Shown here piece by piece: positions 46,078 through 58,530 of a stretch of 64,000 nt of DNA; position 1 is the stretch's first letter; every line of letters starts with the position of its first letter. Source of the DNA: Tomocerus qinae (taxonomy: Eukaryota > Arthropoda > Collembola > Entomobryomorpha > Tomoceridae); contig CM034546.1 of assembly GCA_020055645.1 (NCBI GenBank), forward strand, positions 70,742,001 through 70,806,000, read 5' to 3'. The notes beneath the pieces were generated by a model, which worked only from the letters and a program-made list of their open reading frames with translations, ran no database searches and was not told where the DNA came from. Position numbers and translations under genes: made by a program.

Positions 46078-46509
46078 ATACAAATTTGAGACGAGTGACC
46101 AGACCAGACTACCACATATATATGTCCAGTAGATGATTTGGAAAGGACCTTAAAAATATGTAATTGAGGCTGGTACACATAATTGTTCACTAAAACGGAA
46201 AGGAAAGCTGCAACAAAATTTCAACAAAACAACAAACCTATAATCATTAATTAAAACACACACATGCATTTCTTTGAAATTACATTGTGCAGTGCATTGT
46301 TTAAGAAAGATGTAGCCGTGGGAGATTATAAAAAAAGTTTTATCTATACCATAATTATATCCACTAATCTCTTGTTTGTATTACATTATAAATACAAATG
46401 CACTTTCCGACAGCTATTTAGTTCATCGTTATTCATTATACATAGTTCTACCATAGATTACAATCTCAAAAGGCATACCGTCTCAATTGAAATAAATAGA
46501 TTTTTCAAG

Positions 46510-48187
46510 ATGTTTTTCTTTTCTTCAACATTTTTCATTGTATATCAATTCATTGAAGCATTTTATCTACAGGTCAAATATCATATTTACAGATTCTTTC
46601 CTCATGTAGTAGAATACATTGTCAAAAGACGATTGGGAATTAATATTGGGAGTTGGAGAGGCATATATGGATAAGATCCTCGATTGCAAAGATCTGGTGG
46701 GACTTGTTGTGCAGTTTTCCGCTGGCGATAACTATAAGCTATTTAATGGGTCTGGTTTCAGCCTACAGAAATATTTCAACTTACAAACAAAGAACCGAGC
46801 ATGGGAAGTTGGGAAAAAGCACTACGATCTCGGTAAGTACAGTAAATATTATGTTCTCTCTAAAAAACTGAAGCGACCGCTTGATTATCATTGAGTTAAA
46901 CCTTTCAACAGGGATGGCAGTCAAACTTACATTTCTAGGAAACTTCCAAAAACTTGCCTATTAGTCAATGGTGGGTACTATAGGGACGAGTGGGGAACGG
47001 AGTGTGTGCCAATGTTTGGGTTTATCTGACGCATTGGCGAGATCTGCTACTTATGCGTTTATTTCAAAATAAACTATCTTAGAAGCAATAACATTTTGCG
47101 CAGAGGAGCCACCATAAAGCAAAATTAGCTTCAACCATTTTTAAAAATTCAGACTAAGAAATAATTGCCTTAAATTCTAAATGATCCAGGTAACGACTTA
47201 TTCGAGGCGATGTTGGATCCTTGGATGCAATACACTTGTGGGTACTGGAGAAATGCGACCAATTTACAACAAGCACAAATTGCCAAAATGGATTTAATCC
47301 CAAGGAAACTGAGGTTGAAGCCGGGAATGAAGATTCTTGATATTGGATGCGGCTATGGCAAATTGGCCAAATATTTAGCCGAAAAGTATAACGTGCGAGT
47401 AGTTGGTGTCACAATTTCTGAAGAACAGGTCAAATATGCCAAAAAACATTTTGTACAACCTGACGTGGATATCGATCGTCCCTTAAGGAACCAAATAGCC
47501 TATCTCCACTTTTCGTTTTGTCTGCGAAATAACCTAAATCCATTTTTCGTTTTGTGGACGAAATAGCCTATCTCCATTTTTCGTTTTGTGGACGAAATAG
47601 CCTATCTCCATTTTTCGTTTTGTGGACGAAATAGCCGAAATAGGCTATTTGATATTTGGTTCCTTAAGGGACGATATCCTCCTGATGGACTACAGGGACG
47701 TGAATGAAGTATTTGACAGAGTTGTGTCGGTGGGAATGTTTGAGCATGTTGGCCATGCCAATTATTCCACATTTTTTAAAACGGTACGCAAATGTCTAAA
47801 AGATAATGGAATATTTCTTTTGCACACTATAGACATTTGTGACAGAGATGTGATTAATATCGAACCTTTTATGCATAAATACATTTTCCCAAACTATGTA
47901 TTGCCCCGACAAAACGAAATCGTTAATTACTTTCACGGCCATTTTTACCTTGAAGATATGGCATAACTTTGGTTATGACTACAGCAAAACTCTTAAGGCA
48001 TGGGAGAGTAACATTCGAGAGGCGTGGCCTCCCACTGCTTCAATCTGCTTACGATGAAAGATTTTTTAGAATGTGGATATTTTATCTTTGCTCGGCAAAT
48101 GCTTTTTTCATAACAAGAAAAATTAATTTGTATCAAATTGTTTTAACAAAAAATGGCATGAAAGGAGGATACACATCTGTTCGATAA
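46510..48187 (+). pseudogene. Broken duplicate of the CFA synthase gene
   Basis: A close copy of 21099-22705 with several lesions. About 91 bases are missing in exon 1 at 46640 (the segment just before GVGEAYMD), a frameshift. A 200-bp MITE sits in exon 2 at 47474-47673, splitting the methyltransferase domain after motif I. One extra base near 47957 (GAAGATATGG for GAAGATTGG) and a small indel near 48030 break the end. Much of exon 2 remains nearly identical, including MFEHVG and LLHTI, so the loss is recent. A GT donor and AG acceptor are still present (CTCG/GTAAGT; CCAG/GTAACG at 47190) but the pyrimidine tract is weak. Its leader from 46078 matches copy A. Confidence 0.9.
47474..47673. mobile_element. 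200-bp MITE inside the CFA pseudogene, with internal tandem repeats
   Basis: Inverted ends CGTCCCTTAAGGAACCAAAT and complement; ATATC (or GATATC) on both sides looks like the target duplication, since copy A has a single GATATCC here. The interior holds about two and a half copies of a 34-base unit containing CGTTTTGTGGACGAAATAGC. Class not determined (5-6-bp duplication). Confidence 0.8.
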
Positions 48188-48239
48188 GTTAATTTGAGAG
48201 TTAATGCCCACCAGCCTGTCATTATCATCAATAATATTG

Positions 48240-50987
48240 TAATATACTTAATTGACTTTTAATTTTAAACTACAATTAAAAACTAAGAGGAGACCACATA
48301 GTATTCAAGAATTGAGTTTTAAAAACTAAACGATTGAATTTATATCTACTAAATAAAAAACAACTTAATATTATTCAACTAGGCTTTTAGTACTGCTATT
48401 GAATTACAAAATATTTGTGCGTCAATATTTGATCTAATTGCAAAACATTCTTATCCCAATAATCCCAAATGTAGTTTATTATTTTATATATTGGAGAATA
48501 TATAATAATATATACTATATTGATATGATTGTGATTGTGTATGCGAAGAAACGAACAATAAATACTACTACTACCATTCGACATATTCTCAAATTCTTCG
48601 CTGCTCAATCGCTTTTAGAGTATAATATGGTCAAATTTAAATACGAATCTAATGTACTGACAATTAGGAGGTCAATACAACAGGATAGATTTGATCCATT
48701 TCACGCAATAATTTACACATTGGGTTTCAAATCATTGGACTATCGAGCTTGAGTTTGCATTACCGTATTGAAAAACAGTATAGCTTACTTTTGACTATTT
48801 TATATTAGACAGAGTTTAAAGACGAAAAAAGCCTAGCTAGAAAATGATGCCAATTAAAAGTAAGAATAAATAAATATATAATGCAGCATTGCTTCTGCCA
48901 CATCGAATACGACAAGCACACCTATTTAGGTTTCATGCTACTTGAATTTAGCATAAGAATTTAAGAATAGACTAAGACACTACATACTAATATTGTTTCT
49001 TAGAACAACACAATTTACCAAGTTGTCGCCAATTTGTCGGCTAGACTCATGTTTATATCTCTAGAAAGGTGAAACCAAGTTTGGTTTGTAGACAGTATTA
49101 AACTTGCGTCCTTTAGAATACAGAAAATCAAGCATTAAATAAACTATGAAATATTATAGCCCTAATATTAAAGTTAAGGAAAACAAGTTTGCATGTAATA
49201 ATGGCTGAAGGTTATTTTTTGGCTGATATTGAAAAGCACAAGGTGAAACTACTAAATTATCTATTGGGTCCACGTGTACAATCATATCAATAGTGATTTC
49301 ATACGAGTATGCATAAAGACTTTACAAGAGTCATTACAAAGTTAGTCCTAAGTCCTAATATGGTAATGTTAAATGTTTTTGAAACCACCAAATTATTTAC
49401 AGTCGTTGCCAATTTGTAAGCTAGAAGTCCTTATATTATAGTCTGCAGCAGCAAGTTAAACGAAATGTATTTCAAATGGTTAGCCCGGGTCCATTTTAAT
49501 GCCTGTAATCGATACTCAATACCAAGACGAATAGGTTAATGCAAACAAATGAAAGTTCGCATGCAATGTGAGTATTACTTCCTTCCTGCTATCAAGGGCG
49601 TATCTAGAAATTGGATCTAGGGGGTGCTAATTTCTAAAAATGAGTATTACATAAATCAAGCAATTAGAACCGTCATTACAAGCACGTATACAGAACTGAG
49701 TTTCGAAAGGGGCTTATTCCAATAGATATGTTAATGATATTTACTCGCGCGTAGCGCGAAAATTTTTAGACTTTTTTGACGGAAATGTGTCAAAAAAGGC
49801 CTAAAAAAGGAAATAATCGCGCGGAGCGCGAAATTTTTTGTGATTTTGAGAAAAAATGCCTCTTTTCGTTGATTTTGGTAAAGCCCATCCCTTAATACAT
49901 CCTTGCATCATTATATCAGTAAAAAAGAAGAAATATACGCGCGAAGCGCGAAAAAAATTATGATTTTTAATCTTTGTCAAAAAAATCCACTTTATATCAA
50001 GATTAAGGGGCTGGGGGCCTTTTAAATATGTGATTTATCTGTCATCACCCACCCAGTTCGACCGATTTAGTTTCAGATGCTTTAAACAGAAAATCTCATT
50101 TCAGAAGTGGTCAATTGCTAAGCACATTTCCATTTTGTAACAATATAATATAAAGTAATCTTGGCATTTTATTCTGAATATTTGTAACATGTATTATTTT
50201 ATTTTGTGTGATGGGCGACAGCCCGCTGGAAGCGCAAATAAAACCCTACTACTACTACTACTACTACTACATATAAAGTAATCTCAGATCCTAAGGTTCA
50301 ATACAGGAAAAAAAGGATTCGAAAATGTTCAAACATATTCGAAAATGCTCGAAAATAAAATATATGTTATTGTGTCATATGAAAAAGAAAATATGTTTCC
50401 TCCAATTTGGAATTAAATACTTGAATATTACATAAGCGGTGAAAACGCGATAACACCTATATAGTGTGCTTTCAAAATATTTAGGGGGTGCTTAAGCACC
50501 CTAGCACCCCCCCTAAATACGTCCTTGCCTGCTATGACTGTAAGACAACGAGAGGCAAAAAGCTATTTAGTTTGCAAAATGGATATTAGTAGCGTTCTTA
50601 TTCTTTTAAATATTTAAACTATCCTGCAGATAGTTCTCTAAAAACCTATTTTTTTGGACAATTTTCCCAAGCTTTTGTATTATCCAGGGAATACTTTCAT
50701 ATCATTAACATGTTATATTATATATTATTATAATACATCCACAGACATTGCAATATAACATTAATAATGAAATTATTTTAATTTGCTTGTACAAGGTAAA
50801 TTAATTTAGAGTATCACATTTAGGTCAACATAAAATTACTACAAATTCATATTGGATTTAGGTCTACCAGTCTGCCATTTTAAGTACATGGTACAAGCAT
50901 TCACAAAAATTATTACCTGTTTATTTTGTGCTAAAGTGCATTAAATGTTTTAAAAAATATTGGTCAGGCATCATTTTCTATCCTGAA
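48240..50987 (+). repeat. 5' flank of IR4 (duplication unit D)
   Basis: Matches the region after the intact CFA gene (23080 on) and the 5' flanks of IR1-IR3, so the order CFA-flank-IR was copied as a block. The paired GCCAATTTGT motif is near 49024 and 49407. The flank is interrupted by the 935-bp element at 49593. Confidence 0.65.
49593..50527. mobile_element. hAT-type non-autonomous element, 935 bp, 8-bp target duplication
   Basis: Ends CAAGGGCGTATCTAG and complement of CAAGGACGTATTTAG, flanked by CCTGCTAT (49585-49592, 50528-50535); the IR2 flank has one uninterrupted copy of that word near 31012. Both ends carry a G/C-run GGGGGTGCT. Inside are three CGCGCG-N-AGCGCG palindromes (49746, 49817, 49938) and, at 50212-50271, a retroelement-type tail (GATGGGCGACAGCCCGCTGG, AATAAA, then TAC repeats), a nested insertion. 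Confidence 0.85.
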
Positions 50988-53697
50988 ATGTTGGCAAATT
51001 TGGCGTTAATATTTTTGTTGACTAAAATGGGTTTGGGATGGAAATTGAAGGAGATTTTGGAAATTGAAAAATATTGCCACGTCAGTCTTCTATTCCAGGA
51101 TAGTGTCTTTACTCAAGCATTTGAGGAATCATTGCAAGAAGTAGACATTCCTTTTGCGTTTACAAGACTGAAATTTGTTGAGGAGTTGTTTAGTTGTTCA
51201 ATATCTTCAGCAGTTGACACCGATTATGACACACCATACTGCATTTTTAGATTAAACAAAATGAACCTTAATATTTCCTCCCCTCGGCCCCTGACCCGTT
51301 TTGTTTGTGTGACGCACATTTTGGTCAATTTCAATTCTATTAAAGTTAGTGAAGCATTTTTAATCAATTACATCAGTGAAAGATTTTCCAAAGTCTCAGA
51401 ATATGAACGCAAAATAGGAGTGAATTGGCTAAACTGGTACAATTTTGAAGAATATACTTCGGTTTACTTGATTGTCGAGCGGAACTTTCTAGAGTTGGCA
51501 AAATCAGGTCACAACATCTTTATGGATGACAAAATATTATATACTAATGGTGACTACACTGCGACACACATATATCGTCTATTCTATCGCAAATCATGGA
51601 TTATATTGTCTTTGGAGAATGAAGACAATAATTCCTTCCTGTATTTTATTTGTCCACAGTCAGCAATTGATAATTTTAATGTATTTACATTCACAATAAT
51701 TCCTATATGCTTCAGAAACTATTGTCTTGGTCAACCGCTACGTCAATTGGGGATTAGAAACTTCATTACAAAAAGTAATATTCCAAACTTAGCATATTTA
51801 AGAATTCATGACGGTGATGCTTGGGAAGGATTTGTTAACAAACACTACTGTGGACGACAGCTTCAGGAAACTTCGTTTACAAAAACGTTTTTAAATGAAG
51901 AGTTTGGACCTTCGATTCCAATTTCTTCAATCATTTTCCAAAATTTCCCAAATTTGACTGTTGGATTTATTTCTTGCGGTAATAGTTATCATTATTTAGA
52001 TTTAGATTTTCAACAAGAATCTGATTGGGATTATTATAGACCTCACTACATAGTAATTCCAACAATGGAAGATTCTATCAATTTTATTTCCTGTGTCGTT
52101 TTAGAAGATGAAAGTCTCTCTTTCTATGGATACATTAAGCCTTTTGAACTCGAAGCATGGATAGGATTCCTCATTTCAGTTATTATTGTAACTGCTTTTG
52201 TCTACGGAGTAATGTTTTACAAAAGTTATAGTAGTTTTCCGTTTGCTGTAATTTTCTTGGCATATATGTTGGAAGTCAGTTATCCGATATCCACGCTTGC
52301 TAGGAAAAACTTTTGGTTCAAACTGATAATCGGTCCTTTGCTGCTCATGCTTATTGTACTGACAAACGCGTACAAAGGAATTGTAACAAACAACTGATTT
52401 AGTGGAACCCCGTCCAGTTAAGAAAATTGAATCGATGGAACATTTATCTAGTTTAACAGATTTTATAGCTCTTGGTGAATTTAAAGATAGCACTGAGTTC
52501 AATCCTTTCAATATTGATCCAAATAAAAGAGACCCATTAAGGCAACTAATAAACCTTTTTATAGATTATTGTCAAGGGGAAACCAAAGACTTTTGTGATA
52601 ATTTAAGGATTTTAACTGCCAATTTTTCACTGAAAAATGCATACAAAGAAGATGACGATAGAATTATTGATGTTTTTAACAGTTTTGAAGTACTAAAAAT
52701 ATTAAATTTTAAGTTATTACATTTTTTGAATTCATACCTCTCAAAGCACAATAAGACTCTCAGTTTAAAAACATGGAATTCTGCCAATGCAATTATCAAA
52801 ACTTTTCGTATTCCACCAGAATTCTATTCAAAAAGTCCCTCAGAATGGATATCCCAGTGCAATAATTCTGTATTCATTATCAGAAGTTCTCGCCTGCATC
52901 GAACTCTGGACGATTCTCATTGGAATCCAGAAAGGGGAGGAGTTCGACCACTTAAGCAATTATATCAAGGAAAGGAAGAAATTCCGTTCATGCCTATGTC
53001 TGTACACACATCTTTTAGAAATCCATATATTCCCATGTTCACCACATTTCTGCGAGAGAAATTACGTTCTGTGACTCATTCTGGACTTTACCAAAGATGG
53101 ATAGATCATTTTAGGGAACGTAATCAGAGTTCAGTTTTAGCCGGCTAAAACTACATTTGCCCACCCACCCGGGTAAAAGGGGCAAAGTGGGTAGTGGGCA
53201 AAAGGGGCAAAAGTACCTAATATTCAAAATTTGGCGCCAATTTTTACATCCTTTAGTGTATCTATTAGCCCCATTTTGGCTTTTGCCCACTTTTGCCCCT
53301 TTTGCCCACTAGCCACCTATCAATTTAACCGCCCACTAGCCACTTTTGCCCCCTAGCCACCTAGCCACTACCCACCGGCTAGTTGAACTCTGAACGTAAT
53401 TATACAAGGTGCAAAACTTGTTGGGACAGAGTTCCCCCAAGACCTTTAAACTTTTATAACTCTAATATCGGCACAATATTTCCTATTTTTTCTTTATTTT
53501 TAGTCATTTTTGTAGTAGCATTTACATGGGAGAACAGGGAAAATTATAAACAATTTATCTACTTCCTCGCATCAGGTGGATTTTTTAATTATGCAAAAAC
53601 TAAATGTCGTACTGCTTTGCTTTTAATTCACCATCTAATACCAAAGAATGAAACTCCAGTCCAAACGTTTGAATATCACTGTGAAAATACAATATGA
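50988..53697 (+). pseudogene. Divergent ionotropic receptor IR4, disrupted
   Basis: A fourth paralogue of the IR family, starting at ATG 50988. It is intact through segments 1 and 2 until four extra bases near 52386 (GTAACAAACAACTGATT against GTAACTACTGATT) shift the frame and stop it at 52397. The coding frame resumes (52400-53124) and is then cut by a 268-bp MITE; the last part (53401-53697) follows it. The gene resembles IR2 up to about 52920 and IR3 afterwards. No chemoreceptor can be made from it without both lesions being bypassed. Confidence 0.85.
53125..53392. mobile_element. hAT-type MITE inside IR4, 268 bp
   Basis: Ends CAGAGTTCAGTTTTAGCCGG and complement of CAGAGTTCAACTAGCCGG, with AACGTAAT on both sides (53117-53124, 53393-53400). 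The interior is rich in GCCCACT/GGGCAAAAG words. The 8-bp duplication and CAG ends indicate hAT mobilisation. Confidence 0.9.
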
Positions 53698-54292
53698 AAT
53701 AAGAAGTCACCTCGATGATTTATTTGCAAACTACAATGAAGAAAAAAACCTGCCCCAAATTTTAAATGCACAGTATTGGATAATTTCTATAGTAAATGCC
53801 AAATTTCTGACAAACCTACAAGTACAAAAGTGTTTATGCAATTCTGTTATATGCAAACCAATAAATTCCACTCTCGTTTTAAAACATTGTAGTTTTTATT
53901 AACTTTTTAGGTTGTAAAGACACACTTCGCATTAAATACATTTTACTAACTACTTTAATGCTTAAGTATTTATTAGAATCTTATTACCCATACATACTTA
54001 TATTCAAGTAATAAAACTGAATAATTCTGGTTATTTTCGTTTTATCATTTTGTGTTACAAAAAGATAATCTTTCCGTATCTGAAGTTGTCATTTACTTTT
54101 ATTAAATTGGATATCGCGAAACAAATGTAGATTAACACTGTATACAGTAAAGATGAGAAAAGGAAAGGGTTTCAGCCTCTTGCATATTTTTCAAAAAAGG
54201 TTAACAGTCTATATAGTACTTAGCTATGGCAGAAGGGAAGTAGACAGTTATGAAAAGTACTCCACCTTCATCATAATCAGTAATTTTGTTTA

Positions 54293-55454
54293 CTATTTTC
54301 CATATCCTCCGCCGCCGCCGCCGTAACCGTCTAACAAAAGGAAACAATTTGGATTACTAACTTGCCACTGCCATTAATAATGTTAAAACGATTCAATAAA
54401 GTGTCACAATAAAAATAAGATTCAATGTTTTTGTAAAAATGTGTCAAGTAAGAAGGGTCTTTGCTATTTACATGCAAACCAATGGTTCTAGTTAATACTT
54501 TCGTATTTTCAAACTTAATATCTACTAATAAGTGTTTATCTACTGCTACGAATTCTGCACTTCTACTTTTGTAAATAACGAACTGTAAATAATATTTTAA
54601 TAGTAAAGAGATACGTACTGTTTCCTTCTTTACTTCCGACGTAGCCACAGAAATAAATGGGACCTCGGGCACCTCCACCAGCTCCAGGTCCGCCTCCTCC
54701 TCCTCCTCCATACCCACCACCGCCTAATTGTAATTTTATTAAATGTCATATTTCAGGCTACATACGAAGATTATCATTGTTTGGAGTCGCCCAAGCTAAC
54801 GCAAAGGAAATATTATGCAAATAAGGAAAACGAAAAGTGGTCAATTTCTCAAACAAAATCCAATTTATTTTCATGAAAATTACAGATAATAAAAACAGTG
54901 TTCAAAAATTGAATATTTTGAGAAATGGCACACAATTCTTTTTTCTTACTACACTACTATTTTTGAAATTTGTGTGCTAATGGTGCTGGTAGTATCCCTG
55001 ATCTTCCAACTGGTCCTGAAGGCGGAGCAAATCTTCGTAGAAATGCTCCATGTCAAATCCTTCATTATGGAGCGAGGCTTTCAAATTCAGTCAAAATTAG
55101 TTGACGTCATTCAACTAAAAATATCTAATTTTACCAAAATTTTTTAGTATTCTTACCTCCTCCACGTCCACCTCCACCACCACCGTAGCCTCCTCCTCTT
55201 TTCACTCGTTCGCCAGATGAGTCACCGGCTGTGCTTAGACAAACACATGCCACAAGAAGGACAAACAAGACGCAAATCTGCAAATAAATTACAATAAAGT
55301 AAAATTAATATATTTAACATTAAATACTTTAAAATTGAAACAAATAGTTTTATATATTTGAAATTAATTGAAATGGAGATAAATTTTAAAACTGCTTATT
55401 TTACGTCATTTTTGGTGACGATAATAAATCTCCACTTACCATTTTGTTGGTCAT
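54293..55454 (-). CDS. Small secreted glycine-rich peptide gene with alternative 3' ends
   Basis: Common exons: 55440-55454 (MTNKM) and 55157-55277. They encode a signal peptide (MICVLFVLLVACVCLSTA), a Lys-Arg site (RVKR) and a glycine run. From there two in-frame endings exist. Ending 1 uses 54977-55077 (78 residues in all; acidic/hydrophobic tail FDMEHFYEDLLRLQDQLE). Ending 2 uses 54619-54723 and 54293-54330 (92 residues; Gly-rich, GPIYFCGYVGS, then a GYGGGGGGYGK end). All junctions are GT-AG and phase 1. A TATA box lies at 55563-55569. The protein is secreted; proteolysis after KR may free the tail. Antimicrobial or cuticular roles are guesses. Paralogues lie at 60643 and 63065. Confidence 0.65.
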
Positions 55455-55562
55455 TGTAATATAGTTTATGGAATAAAAGTGTTGAGAAGACGAAAATATG
55501 TTAGTAGTGATAAACTGAATCGGAAGGAATTAACTGATGATTAGTTAACTATTTCCTTTGGC

Positions 55563-55569
55563 TTTTATA
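55563..55569 (-). promoter_or_regulatory. TATA box of the 55.4-kb glycine-rich peptide gene
   Basis: CATATAAAAG on the minus strand, about 110 bases before the ATG. CATCAGTTAA, an initiator-like word, follows about 25-30 bases downstream (55531-55540). Confidence 0.5.
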
Positions 55570-55579
55570 TGAACTGCAC

Positions 55580-56609
55580 CTCTTCCTTCTCACTTCCGCT
55601 CCCTAAATAGTGTTAACAAAGATTCAACAAAAGCTGAAACAATTCATTTCCCTTTTCTTCAAAACATTACATACACGAGCCTGTTGTTCTTCAGTTTTAA
55701 TTGTTTTCGGTGGAGTTGCAGACACGGATGAATGTTTTAACTGAGAAGGTTCTGAGAAATAAGGGAAACGATTTGTATATAGGTACCTATAGGCAAGAAG
55801 AGAAATTTCTTAGAAATTCAGCAGGTAAGAAAGTAAGAATTGTTAGCTTAAGTAGCTGTGCCTATTGTAGTCAGATGCAATACATACACATTCTTTGTCA
55901 TTCAAGTGTGGCCGAATGACAATACGCACACAAACCTTATGCATGCATACTCCCAACCATGAGAGCGAAACTATTGTGCGTTAGAGAAAAGACTGAGACT
56001 AAAAAGATCACTTTTAGAAGAGTGCCAATAAACACATTGTTTTTTAACACCTAGAACATTATTTTATTTGTCTACATTATGTAAATATAGGTACTGGATA
56101 CCCTAGACTTTAATTATTTAGTGTTACCTAAATAGCCATGCTGTAATCCGTGATCACCATTTAATACTTCGTAATTGAAGCTATTCACTATTATGTAGTT
56201 ATATAACCAAATTGAATGAATTTTCTCTAATATTCTCACTACTGAATTTTTAAAATTGTCAGGAGAAACCGCTTAGACTGACTTACAATTAGCCTTCATT
56301 ATCTCAATAATGGTGTTTTTATCGTATTTAATGACTTTTATATGAAAGTTCCTATTCATCTGCACATGAACTTTATGCATTAAGTATATCTATATTATAA
56401 AGCCAAAGTGCAATATTAGTTTCACAATATACATCAATATGCTTGAATCTTATCTTATGAAATTTAGTAACTCATGCTGGGGTCTACTATTAATGGATAA
56501 ATAAATAATTTGTGCTAAATTTATTCGGTTTTTGAGTAACTCCTCCGAGAAAAATGTTACTCATTTAATTAAATGGTTAATTTTAAGACTAAAGAACTAT
56601 TTATTAAAT
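55580..56609. other. Intergenic
   Basis: No gene recognised. A 72-codon plus frame (55701-55919) lacks features. The right inverted arm begins at about 56610. Confidence 0.3.
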
Positions 56610-58050
56610 ACTAGGCGGTCACAGGACCCAGGTCCTGTAGTACATGGGGCTAGTGCATCTACAAACAATTTTGTAAGAATTATGGTTTCTGGTAGGCCAA
56701 TTTCACCGGCATTAAATTGTTTTCATCACTAATATAATGTACCGGTCACATGACCCAAGTCCTGTTATAAATAAAGCTAGTGTGTATTCCGGGGCAATAT
56801 TGTACGATGGGTAGAATGTATTTCAGATACATAGATTTTTATGTTAATTCCAATTGACCTTTTCATGCTTTCTCATTAGGTGGGCCAGGGCCAGAGGTAC
56901 AGATTTTACGTTACATTGATATAGTCAAAATATATTCCAAATCTTCGCCTTAGTACGGCCTAGGGTCAACCTTTTGTTAGAAAGAGAATTTGGCTATTGA
57001 CAAATTACTCCGGTTATCCACCACATTTTTGACTCGGATACTTTTAATCACCATTATACATACTGCCATCACTGGACAATGGACTACTTTAAGGCCGAGT
57101 TAGCCTTAATTAGCAATGTAGTGTCAAGCGATTAATTAGAAAATTGAGTGTTTTTTATTGTAATTTTAGCTCATCGCCTGAGGAAGCGAGCTTATAGAAC
57201 CGCAGTCTCTCCGTACGTCCGTCCATCTGTCCCCACGATAACGTTCAAATGCAAAGACGGATATTGACCAAACTTGGCAAAAACGATGCCTATAGGGACC
57301 ACTGACGATCCCTATTGATTTTGGGACAAATCGGTCCATTGGTTGCTGGGATACCGCGCGCTCACTTTGTTTCATTTTGATAGTCAAAATAGAAGATGGG
57401 TGTTAAAAAGTTCAGTTGCGTTTCCTATAAATTGTTTGCGGAAAATATTTCACTCCGCTTCTACCAAATTTAAGATTTATTTTGATAGTCAAATATAACT
57501 TATTTAAAAAAATTTTGATTTTGATAGTCAATTATGATCAATATTGATTAAATTTGAATTACTGTAGACTTTAGTAATCAACAGATACGTATATCTAGAA
57601 ATTTGGTCAAGGGGGGGAGCGCAACCAAAAATGATGCTAAAACTAATAAAATAAGACATATTCGAGCGAAAATTTTTTTCAATTTTTGGAAAAATCCCTC
57701 TTTTCCTCAGATTTAGGGGGGCGCTGCGTCCCCCTCCACCCCCTACTGGATACGTACTTGGTAATCAATTCTATTTCTACTATCATTCTACCAAAAATGT
57801 GCACATATGCGCCTTTACTTAGGCGAGCTTCTGTTGCGGCTTGCTTTAGGTTTTGTTCTCTACTCCTGTACTCGAAAAAGAGTAAAATTTGAACGTTAGT
57901 GCGTGCTTAGACGTATCCAGTGGGGAAGGGGTGTAGCGCCCTCTCAAAGTAACGTTACCTTATACCCCAGGTTAAAAATGTGACCCTAGTGGGTGGCCAG
58001 AGTATGTTACAGATCGCCATTATGCTATTTTAATACAAACATATTGACTC

Positions 58051-58223
58051 AGGCACCGGAAATCGACCCTCGCCCCGCCCCCAAAGTAGGAGGAGCTTAC
58101 GTGTTCTTAGCTAATAGAATGTCACGATCCATTCTGGGGCGTGGCTAATTGGCGGAGCTCAAGTGTGGAAATTGGCCAGTGGCGGGGCCTGTTACATTGG
58201 AAATTAAAATTTTTTCGATGCCT
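58051..58223. mobile_element. Short MITE with GC-rich core (right-arm copy)
   Basis: Flanked by ATTGACTC (58043-58050) and ATTGACCC (58224-58231). Inverted copy of 19338-19512. Confidence 0.65.
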
Positions 58224-58530
58224 ATTGACCCTAGGTAGTAGTAAGATGAAATTTTGGAATATTTTTTGACTATTGGAGTAACTCATTGAGCATACTATTT
58301 TTACCATTAATGTATATCGTATATTTTATACATTGTGATTGGGATGGTCGACATTATATTCAGGATTCCAAAAATGTACCACACAAGAAAATCGGGTAAG
58401 AATTTTAGACATAATTCCAAGAGTTGTTAAGCAATTTTTACATGTATTTTGATGATCATCAGAGATTTCCAAATCTGAGGTACCGGGAGCTTAAAGTCCT
58501 GGTGCATACAAACGTAAATGATCTCTTGAC

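Noticed and set aside
54331-54720. 129-codon minus ORF
   Set aside because: It reads through the intron between glycine-rich exons; the spliced model explains the conserved parts.
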